Below, piece by piece: positions 1-5,166 of a stretch of DNA of 11,379 bases. The stretch covers positions 1 through 11,379 of the forward strand of contig JAYTOA010000115.1 of the NCBI GenBank assembly GCA_043748015.1. Reading direction: 5' to 3'. The notes beneath the pieces were generated by a model. The model was not told where the DNA came from. It was given only the letters and a program-made list of their open reading frames with translations, and searched no databases. Every line of letters starts with the position of its first letter. The first letter of the stretch is position 1. The translations under genes were made by a program, and so were the position numbers. The DNA is from JAIBBG01 sp043748015 (GTDB taxonomy: Bacteria; Bacteroidota; Bacteroidia; Flavobacteriales_D; Sanyastnellaceae).

Positions 1-1278
1 GGCAATATCGATTTCGATATGAATGCTTCTTTCAATAAAATGATTTATGATGTGAATGAGATCACCAACGTGAAGGGTGAAATCACATTGAAGGATAAAA
101 TCGCGACGTTGAGAAATCTATCTATGAACGTACTCGATGGAACTGTGATCATGAGTGGTAATTATTATGCACAGGATCTGACCAAACCGAAAATGGATTT
201 TGTGTTCGACATCAAAGACATGGACATCAACAAAGCAGCGAATCAGTTCAACACGATTGATAAAATGGCGCCGATAGCCAAGGCATGCAATGGACTCTTC
301 ACCACGAAATTCAATATGAAGTGTGATCTTTCACAGGAGATGATGCCGATCAATCCAACAGTGAATGGAGGCGGAGCACTCAGCACCAAGAGCGTTACCA
401 TCAAGGATTTTGAGCCGCTGCTGAAACTCGCCGACAAGATTAACCTCGACAAACTGAAGCAAGCGCAAACGATAAAAGACATCAGTGTTTCCTTCAAAAT
501 AAAAGATGGAGCTGTGTATGTTGATCCATTCAAAGTGAAACTAATTGACGGTGTTCCGGCAACGATTTCAGGATACTCTACGCTCGATCAAGCAATCAAT
601 TACAATGTTGACATGGACATCCCAATGGATAAATTTCCTGCGGGAGCAATGAACCAGGCGAATTCGTGGTTGGGTGAAATCAACAAGAAGCTTGGCTCTA
701 ACGTCACCATTGGCAACAGCATTAATATGTTAGCGATCATCACTGGTACTGTTACTGATCCGAAAGTGGCTGTAACCAGTAAAGCACTTGGAGCAGATGC
801 AGTAGCCAATCTGAAAGAGCAAGCAATAGAAGTTGTGAAAGAGCAACTCACCGATGTTAAGAATGATGCCCTGGAAAAAGCAATGGCGGAAAAAGAACGA
901 CTCGTAAACGAAGCGAAAGCACAGCGCGACAAATTGATGAACGACGCAGCCACCCAACGTGACAATGCCAAGAAACAAGGTGCGGCAATTGCTCAAAAAG
1001 GAAAAAATGAAGCCTACAAAGCAGCCGATGATCTCGTTGGAAAAACGAAGAATCCATTAGAGAAAGCAGCCGCCAAAATCGCAGCCGATAAGATGAAAAA
1101 GGAAGCCGACAACGCGTACAACAAGGCCGTTGAAAAAACGAATAAGGAAGCAGATGACGCCTATTCATTTGCAGGGCAGAAGGCAGATAAATTGGTTGTC
1201 GATGCCGAGGCGAAAGGCGATAAGATGATTCAGGATGCGGATGCGAAGGGAGATCAGCAGATCAATAAGGTGAAGTGA
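1..1278 (+). CDS. AsmA-like envelope protein, 3' part, with long coiled-coil-like tail (5'-truncated)
   Basis: The frame is open from base 1, so the start lies outside the window; about 425 residues are visible and end at TGA 1276-1278. The first ~260 residues have the alternating strands and 'x-I-x-G-x-x' turns of AsmA-like C-terminal regions (for example MSGNYYAQDLTKPKMDFVFD, the GGALSTKSVTIKDF segment near residue 125, and GYSTLDQAINYNVDMDIPMD near 190). Proteins of this family sit in the inner membrane or periplasm; related long members (TamB/YhdP type) are linked to lipid transport to the outer membrane. From about residue 268 to the end the protein changes to a highly charged Ala/Lys/Glu/Asp-rich helix with repeated 'EAKAQRDK', 'DAATQRDN', 'DAEAKGDK', 'DADAKGDQ' units, probably a coiled coil. 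The AsmA-like assignment is from overall pattern, not a single diagnostic motif; the function of the tail is unknown. It is 66 bp upstream of the esterase-like gene. Confidence 0.72.
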   Translation, partial: GNIDFDMNASFNKMIYDVNEITNVKGEITLKDKIATLRNLSMNVLDGTVIMSGNYYAQDLTKPKMDFVFDIKDMDINKAANQFNTIDKMAPIAKACNGLFTTKFNMKCDLSQEMMPINPTVNGGGALSTKSVTIKDFEPLLKLADKINLDKLKQAQTIKDISVSFKIKDGAVYVDPFKVKLIDGVPATISGYSTLDQAINYNVDMDIPMDKFPAGAMNQANSWLGEINKKLGSNVTIGNSINMLAIITGTVTDPKVAVTSKALGADAVANLKEQAIEVVKEQLTDVKNDALEKAMAEKERLVNEAKAQRDKLMNDAATQRDNAKKQGAAIAQKGKNEAYKAADDLVGKTKNPLEKAAAKIAADKMKKEADNAYNKAVEKTNKEADDAYSFAGQKADKLVVDAEAKGDKMIQDADAKGDQQINKVK

Positions 1279-1332
1279 TGCGCGGATGCCGCTATGCGAA
1301 ATGATGCGCTTCACTTGCTCCATCACTACCTC

Positions 1333-1340
1333 TATTTTTG
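1333..1340 (+). promoter_or_regulatory. Bacteroidota-type -7 element (TATTTTTG) abutting the esterase start
   Basis: TATTTTTG matches the Bacteroidota sigma consensus TAnnTTTG exactly. Only four bases (CAAA) separate it from the ATG at 1345, so a transcript started here would be leaderless or nearly so. A TTG at 1315-1317 is 15 bp upstream, closer than the usual ~19-21 bp, so the -33 part is unclear. Confidence 0.5.
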
Positions 1341-1344
1341 CAAA

Positions 1345-2556
1345 ATGAAATATCTTATCGGTGTTGGCCTCTTCCTGATTTTTTCCAATGCAATTGGTCA
1401 ACATTGCATCTCCGACAGATATTCAGAAGTGTCAATCTTTGATACTGCGCAGATCATTATTCAAAGCAATATTGAATATGGTGTGGCAACGCATTACTTC
1501 ACAGGGCAGTCCACCAGCTTGAAAATGGATGTTTACTTTCCCAATCAAAACATCGACCCTATTGCGAACAGACCTTTTATACTGAACATTCATGGAGGTG
1601 GATTTGCAGGAGGTGACAAAAACGAACTTGCTTCGGAAAGTTTTGAGTTTGCAAGAAGGGGATTTGTCGTGGCCAATGTCAACTATCGTCTTGGTTGGAA
1701 TTGCGACAATGTGATATGCTTCAATTGCTTCGAATCAAATCTTCAAAAGGCCGTCTATTGTGCTGTGCAAGATGCACGAGCTGCTTTGCGCTTCGCATTT
1801 GATCATAGAGAAGAATGGGGAATTGATGAGAACTGGATGTTCATCAGCGGTGAAAGCGCGGGATCCATCACAGCTATGAATTCTACTTTTTGGGATCAGG
1901 AAGAAGCCGATGCCCAGGTATCTGCGGGTTTCAGTACCGAAGTCGGAAGTTTGGATGCTTCCGGAAATACCCTTCCCGGAGGATATCAAATAAAAGCAAT
2001 CATTGACCAATGCGGAGCAGTGCCAAATCTTGAAGCTCTCGATAACAACACGAATATTCCCTACATCGGTTTTCATGATAGTAACGATTGTGTTGTTCCT
2101 TACAACGGAGGATCACTTATAGCCTGTTTCTGCAATGGCTTTCTTTACTATTATGGTTCAAATTCCATACATAATAGGCGTATATCTACAGGCGAATGTT
2201 CGGAGCTGCACACTGCGCCTCAACCGCTGTTACCCAATCATTGCACCTATCCTAAACTCAACATTGTAAAACTGAGCAGTTGCTTTTTAAAAAGAGTGAT
2301 GTGTGGATTCTGTATCAATTTCGCAGATGATGATATCAATGCACAACCGATTTGTTCGTCGCTTTCGCAAACGATTCCCGCTCCCGTTTCCGGTTGCACT
2401 TATCAGAATGCATCCAACTTTAATCCCGATGCAACCAGCGACAATGGCAGTTGTATATTCAATAATACCTGTGCGGCTGATTTGAATGCTGATGGAATTG
2501 TAGGTGTGGCGGACCTGATCACTTTTATGGCGGCGTTCGGGACTATTTGCGAGTAG
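1345..2556 (+). CDS. Secreted alpha/beta-hydrolase (carboxylesterase-like) with Cys-rich module and dockerin-like C-terminus
   Basis: The 403-residue protein starts with a signal peptide (MKYLIGVGLFLIFSNAIGQ, probable cleavage after AIGQ). I chose ATG 1345 over an upstream ATG at 1294 because it places the signal peptide at the N-terminus. The catalytic domain (about 40-330) has the oxyanion-hole motif HGGGF (83-87), the QDARAALRFAF stretch typical of esterase/BD-FAE relatives, and the nucleophile elbow GESAG (Ser171). HDSNDCVVP (244-252) probably supplies the acidic residue; the catalytic His is less clear (His289 is a candidate). After a Cys-rich stretch comes CTYQNASNFNPDATSDNGSC (351-370), a Cys-bounded repeat often seen in Bacteroidota secreted proteins, then DLNADGIVGVADLITFM (379-395), a dockerin/EF-hand-like calcium-loop segment. 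There is no recognisable T9SS sorting domain. The substrate is unknown; an ester is inferred from the fold. Confidence 0.82.
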   Translation: MKYLIGVGLFLIFSNAIGQHCISDRYSEVSIFDTAQIIIQSNIEYGVATHYFTGQSTSLKMDVYFPNQNIDPIANRPFILNIHGGGFAGGDKNELASESFEFARRGFVVANVNYRLGWNCDNVICFNCFESNLQKAVYCAVQDARAALRFAFDHREEWGIDENWMFISGESAGSITAMNSTFWDQEEADAQVSAGFSTEVGSLDASGNTLPGGYQIKAIIDQCGAVPNLEALDNNTNIPYIGFHDSNDCVVPYNGGSLIACFCNGFLYYYGSNSIHNRRISTGECSELHTAPQPLLPNHCTYPKLNIVKLSSCFLKRVMCGFCINFADDDINAQPICSSLSQTIPAPVSGCTYQNASNFNPDATSDNGSCIFNNTCAADLNADGIVGVADLITFMAAFGTICE

Positions 2557-2704
2557 GCTCCATTTGTGATTGAGATTTGGTGATTTGAGCGCGATTGCCG
2601 CTCAGGGTGTATTGTCGGGAATTTTCCATGAGCAATTTTGAAACTTCAATCACCTGTATTACAGCTTGTTAAATATTAGCAACTCGTTTTTTATTCGAAG
2701 TTGC
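2557..2704. other. Intergenic stretch with small hairpin and AT-rich repeat words
   Basis: No coding potential is evident. It contains GAGATTTGGTGATTTGAG (2572-2589), resembling AT-rich words in two other gaps of this window. It also has a 6-bp inverted repeat TGAGCG/CGCTCA (2586-2591 and 2599-2604, 7-nt loop), which could end the esterase transcript but lacks a T-run, so I do not call it a terminator. Confidence 0.4.
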
Positions 2705-2735
2705 TTTGTAAAAACGATTCCCTGCCCTACTTTCG
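2705..2735 (+). promoter_or_regulatory. Promoter of the rpsF-rpsR-rplI operon
   Basis: A TTTG at 2705-2708 (-33 element) is followed after 19 bp by TACTTTCG at 2728-2735, a one-mismatch form of the Bacteroidota -7 consensus TAnnTTTG. Spacing and position are right for the ribosomal operon, giving a leader of roughly 30 nt that is A/T-rich and has no Shine-Dalgarno sequence before the ATG at 2772. Confidence 0.6.
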
Positions 2736-2771
2736 CGCTCCAATTTTTTAATTATAAACAATTCAAAATCA

Positions 2772-3140
2772 ATGAACCGTTACGAGACTGTTTTCATTAT
2801 GACTCCCGTGCTGTCTGAAGAGCAGGCAGCGGAAGCAGTAGAAAAGTACCGGAAGTTTTTGAAAGGAAAGGGCGCTAAATTCAAGCACGAGGAAAACTGG
2901 GGCTTGAGAAAATTAGCATATCCTATCCAGAAGAAGACGACCGGATTCTATCAACTGTTTGAGTTCGAAGCCGATGGAGAGGTAATCACACCTTTCGAAA
3001 CTGAATTCCGCCGCGATGAGCGCATCCTGCGTTTCCTCACTACTGCCATGGATAAATTCCATGTGACATACGCTGAGAGTCGTCGCAACAAAGCGAAAGA
3101 CAGAAAGGAAAAACCTTCTGAAGCGAAAGCCGAAGCATAA
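2772..3140 (+). CDS. rpsF: 30S ribosomal protein bS6
   Basis: This 122-residue protein is recognised as bS6 from its N-terminus MNRYETVFIMTPVLSEEQ, the central NWGLRKLAYPIQKKTTGFYQ block (about 43-62) and the FRRDERILRFLTT motif (about 79-91). The ferredoxin-like core covers about residues 1-97; the remaining tail is charged (RNKAKDRKEKPSEAKAEA), as in many bS6 proteins. bS6 pairs with bS18 on the platform of the 30S subunit. The gene is first in an operon with rpsR (25 bp downstream) and rplI. The start is an ATG preceded by A/T-rich sequence without Shine-Dalgarno complementarity, as is common in Bacteroidota. The gene is complete and nothing in it looks disrupted. Confidence 0.98.
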   Translation: MNRYETVFIMTPVLSEEQAAEAVEKYRKFLKGKGAKFKHEENWGLRKLAYPIQKKTTGFYQLFEFEADGEVITPFETEFRRDERILRFLTTAMDKFHVTYAESRRNKAKDRKEKPSEAKAEA

Positions 3141-3165
3141 CTTCTAACTATCAAAAACAGAAAAA

Positions 3166-3426
3166 ATGAGCGAAGAAATACGTTATCTAAGCCCGATTGA
3201 TATTGAAACGAAGCAGGAGAAATACTGCCGATTCAAAAAGCACGGCATTAAATATATCGATTACAAAGACGGAGATTTCCTTCTAAAGCTTTGTAACGAA
3301 CAAGGAAAATTGCTGCCACGTCGCATCACGGGTACTTCATTGAAGTATCAGCGCAAAGTAGCTCAGGCCGTGAAGAAAGCACGTCACCTGGCTCTGATGC
3401 CTTATGTAGCAGATATGTTGAAATAA
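3166..3426 (+). CDS. rpsR: 30S ribosomal protein bS18
   Basis: This 86-residue protein carries the bS18 signatures: YCRFKKHGIKYIDYKDGDFL (about 20-39), LLPRRITGTSLKYQRKVAQA (about 49-68) and KKARHLALMPY near the C-terminus. It binds 16S rRNA as a partner of bS6 on the 30S platform. In Flavobacterium johnsoniae, bS18, bS6 and bS21 form the pocket that holds the anti-Shine-Dalgarno tail, which explains the low use of Shine-Dalgarno sequences in the phylum; whether the pocket residues are the same here I cannot say from sequence alone. The upstream region (ACTATCAAAAACAGAAAAA before ATG) is A-rich with no Shine-Dalgarno sequence. It lies 25 bp after rpsF and 20 bp before rplI, so all three are surely co-transcribed. 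Confidence 0.98.
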   Translation: MSEEIRYLSPIDIETKQEKYCRFKKHGIKYIDYKDGDFLLKLCNEQGKLLPRRITGTSLKYQRKVAQAVKKARHLALMPYVADMLK

Positions 3427-3433
3427 TAAGTAC

Positions 3434-3438
3434 GAGGG
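3434..3438 (+). promoter_or_regulatory. Shine-Dalgarno-like site of rplI
   Basis: GAGGG ends 8 nt before the rplI ATG (3447). Its GAGG part is complementary to the anti-Shine-Dalgarno core. It is the only clear such match I see before a start codon in this window, where the other genes have A/T-rich or promoter-like upstream sequence. Confidence 0.4.
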
Positions 3439-3446
3439 AAATTATC

Positions 3447-3893
3447 ATGGACGTAATATTAAAATCAAACATCGAAAAGCTGGGCGCCAAAGACGAGATC
3501 GTTAAGGTAAAGCCGGGTTATGCACGCAATTTCCTCATCCCACGCGGATATGCAATTGCAGCAACAGAAAGCACCAAGAAAATGCTTGCTGAAAACCTGA
3601 AGCAGCGCGCTCACAAAGAGACAAAGATCCTTGCTGAAGGTCAGGAATTGGCAGAGAAACTCAATGCACTGTCATTGAAAATCGGTACCAAAGCTTCTGA
3701 AACAGGTAAGATCTTCGGATCGGTGAACACGATTCAGATTTCTGAAGCACTTGCAAAGGAAGGTTTCAGCATCGACCGCAAGAGCATCAGCATCTCTGAT
3801 GAACACATCAAAATGCTTGGTAACTACGAAGCGAAGGTGAAACTACACAAAGAAGTTTCAGCTATCGTGAAGTTCGAAGTGGTAGCTGAATAA
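3447..3893 (+). CDS. rplI: 50S ribosomal protein bL9
   Basis: This 148-residue protein has the usual bL9 length. The N-terminal rRNA-binding domain shows the family motif MDVILKSNIEKLGAKDEIVK followed by VKPGYARNFLIPRGYA (about 21-36). A long connecting helix follows (about 40-75, AENLKQRAHKETKILAEGQE), then the C-terminal domain with GKIFGSVNTIQISEAL (about 86-101) and the final KLHKEVSAIVKFEVV. bL9 binds 23S rRNA domain V near the L1 stalk and supports reading-frame maintenance. It is the last gene of the rpsF-rpsR-rplI operon and is followed 23 bp later by a strong intrinsic terminator. The protein is complete and unremarkable. Confidence 0.98.
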   Translation: MDVILKSNIEKLGAKDEIVKVKPGYARNFLIPRGYAIAATESTKKMLAENLKQRAHKETKILAEGQELAEKLNALSLKIGTKASETGKIFGSVNTIQISEALAKEGFSIDRKSISISDEHIKMLGNYEAKVKLHKEVSAIVKFEVVAE

Positions 3894-3916
3894 GCTTCAT
3901 TTCCAAAACATACTTT

Positions 3917-3951
3917 AGAAGCCGCCTCACAAGGGCGGCTTCTTTGTTTTT
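3917..3951 (+). terminator. Intrinsic terminator of the ribosomal protein operon
   Basis: A perfect 10-bp stem, AGAAGCCGCC (3917-3926) with GGCGGCTTCT (3934-3943), encloses a 7-nt loop and is followed by a T-rich run (TTTGTTTTTC). The stem is G+C-rich in its loop-proximal half. It sits just after the rplI stop and is the clearest terminator in the window. Confidence 0.93.
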
Positions 3952-4172
3952 CTAGTCGTTCGTAAATGTCAATTATTACGAAATAATCTATTCTTCAGAG
4001 AGTGACAATTCACTTCATTTCATGCCGGAAAAGCTGTCACAAAATAATTGTGACATAAAAATTGTGACACATCAATTGGCGGCAAATTTCTATATCAAAT
4101 TTTCACTGCAATCAAAAGTGACTCCAATTTTATGGAGTAAGAGAATGGTTGTCATTTCACGGAGAAACAACC
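3952..4172. repeat. Convergent intergenic region with a cluster of short inverted repeats
   Basis: This 221-bp A+T-rich gap between the ends of the ribosomal operon (+) and the PKD gene (-) has no convincing gene. It holds five inverted repeats: TTCGTAA/TTACGAA (3959-3965, 3976-3982); AGTGA/TCACT (4001-4005, 4010-4014); TGTCACAA/TTGTGACA (4035-4042, 4048-4055); ACTCCA/TGGAGT (4121-4126, 4133-4138); GGTTGT/ACAACC (4147-4152, 4167-4172). A 10-bp direct repeat AATTGTGACA occurs at 4046-4055 and 4060-4069. Read on the minus strand, the 4035-4055 hairpin is followed by GCTTTTCC, so it could act as a weak terminator for the PKD gene. An operator or protein-binding role is only a guess. Confidence 0.5.
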
Positions 4173-4994
4173 TCAACGCTTGATAAATTTCTTGCGAAGT
4201 ACAGAAGCGTCTTCCCCTGAGAACTCAATTATATATATCCCGGAATTCCAACCAGCAGTGCTGATTTGCTGAAAGTTCCCTTTGTATTCCAGCATCACTT
4301 TTCCGGTAAGATCGCAAATGCGAATCGCATGAATTTTGCTCGCATCAGTATGCTGAATGTTCAACATGTCGTTAACGGGTGAGGGAAAAATATTTACTTC
4401 CAATTCAATATTTCCGTCAAAGTGTTCATTCGTATTTATCACTACTTCGTCAATCGTCACTTCGATACAAGCACTCATCGTATCATGACAAAATGAAGTC
4501 ACCACCCAGCAACAAGCTTCATATGTTCCAGGTGCATAAATGTGATCTACAACCCACGTTTCGACGATCTGTGTTCCGTCACCCATCTCCCAATACATAG
4601 GATAAACTTCGGGATTGCCGGAAGCTGTAAAAGTGAACAATCCTTCCACTCGTTGAACATAACTAAGGGAAAGCCAACAAGGTGTAACAATTATCTCGAC
4701 ACTCAAAACTGTTGGGCCATTCCAAGGACAATCCGCATCCATGAATGTTGCTGATATCAAAAATATTCCTTCCGAAAAAAGTTGTGTAACGCTTGATGTT
4801 CCTTCCAAAATTGTTCCATTGCCAAAATCCCATTGAACGGTTTGACCTTCATCGATTCCGTCAATGGTAAAATTGAATTCAAGATCATTGATTTGAAATA
4901 CGTGAATGGAGTCGGGACAAACTCCCACGCCGGTTTGTGCGAGTGTATTGCAAACATTGAGTGCTAATGTGAGGTATATCGCGACTTTAAGCAT
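4173..4994 (-). CDS. Secreted PKD-domain protein with type A T9SS sorting domain
   Basis: The 273-residue protein begins with a signal peptide (MLKVAIYLTLALNVCNTLAQ). Two PKD-like beta domains follow, marked by WDFGNGT (55-61) and WEMGDGT (135-141), the second with the HIYAPGTYEACCWV strand pair (151-164). The C-terminal ~75 residues are a T9SS type A sorting domain: VNIFPSPVNDMLNIQ (200-214), ICDLTGKVM (226-234), ISTAGWNSGIYIIEF (244-258), and a basic end (LRKKFIKR). The protein is therefore expected to cross the outer membrane by T9SS and be anchored on the surface or released. No catalytic domain is visible; PKD domains usually bind polymers or act as spacers, so the ligand is unknown. The gene stands alone on the minus strand, converging on the ribosomal operon, and a promoter-like TATCTTCG abuts its start. 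Confidence 0.9.
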   Translation of the reverse strand: MLKVAIYLTLALNVCNTLAQTGVGVCPDSIHVFQINDLEFNFTIDGIDEGQTVQWDFGNGTILEGTSSVTQLFSEGIFLISATFMDADCPWNGPTVLSVEIIVTPCWLSLSYVQRVEGLFTFTASGNPEVYPMYWEMGDGTQIVETWVVDHIYAPGTYEACCWVVTSFCHDTMSACIEVTIDEVVINTNEHFDGNIELEVNIFPSPVNDMLNIQHTDASKIHAIRICDLTGKVMLEYKGNFQQISTAGWNSGIYIIEFSGEDASVLRKKFIKR

Positions 4995-4998
4995 GGAG

Positions 4999-5006
4999 CG
5001 AAGATA
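4999..5006 (-). promoter_or_regulatory. -7-like element (TATCTTCG) abutting the PKD gene start
   Basis: On the minus strand TATCTTCG is followed by CTCC and then the ATG (4994-4992). It is a one-mismatch form of TAnnTTTG. A transcript from it would start at or very near the start codon. No clear TTG -33 element is seen. Confidence 0.45.
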
Positions 5007-5015
5007 TTCCGAAAT

Positions 5016-5061
5016 ACTTTTTGGACGCCGAGATATGCAGAGGAGCAGGGATGCTCAGAGA
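5016..5061 (+). repeat. 46-bp dispersed intergenic repeat, copy 1
   Basis: This block, starting ACTTTTTGGACGCCGAGA, aligns in inverted orientation with 7552-7596 at roughly 80% identity (about 37 of 46 positions by eye, one gap). Both share a GCAGAGGAGCA core, and similarity continues weakly in the following CATTGAAAATTGAAAATTGC. It lies just upstream of the PKD gene promoter. The rest of the 4995-5166 gap holds only AT-rich words (for example 5144-5163) and no gene. Confidence 0.7.
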
Positions 5062-5166
5062 TGCATGAAAAGGCATTGAAAATTGAAAATTGCTGCTGTT
5101 AAAACGACCTGTTCAACTAATGAATCTTGCATGCAGCATCCATCTTCAAATCAACAAATTCTCACC

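Noticed and set aside
243..1168. Several long open frames on the minus strand opposite the AsmA-like gene
   Set aside because: They are shadows of the plus-strand coding frame, with low-complexity Ser/Phe/Leu-rich translations and no domains.
1294..1344. Upstream ATG (1294) as the start of the esterase-like gene
   Set aside because: It would place 17 extra residues (MRNDALHLLHHYLYFCK) before a good signal peptide, and the promoter-like TATTTTTG lies downstream of it.
2586..2604. Terminator after the esterase-like gene (TGAGCG/CGCTCA)
   Set aside because: The stem is only 6 bp and no T-run follows, so I left it as a hairpin note.
2736..2771. bS6:bS18-binding autoregulatory leader RNA upstream of rpsF
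   Set aside because: The leader is only about 35 nt, A/T-rich, and lacks the conserved hairpin with CCG bases known from other phyla.
4022..4183. A 53-codon plus-strand reading frame in the convergent gap, starting MPEKLSQNNCD
   Set aside because: It has no recognisable domain, no promoter or ribosome-binding site, spans the inverted repeats and runs into the end of the opposing PKD gene. It looks like chance, although short proteins cannot be excluded.
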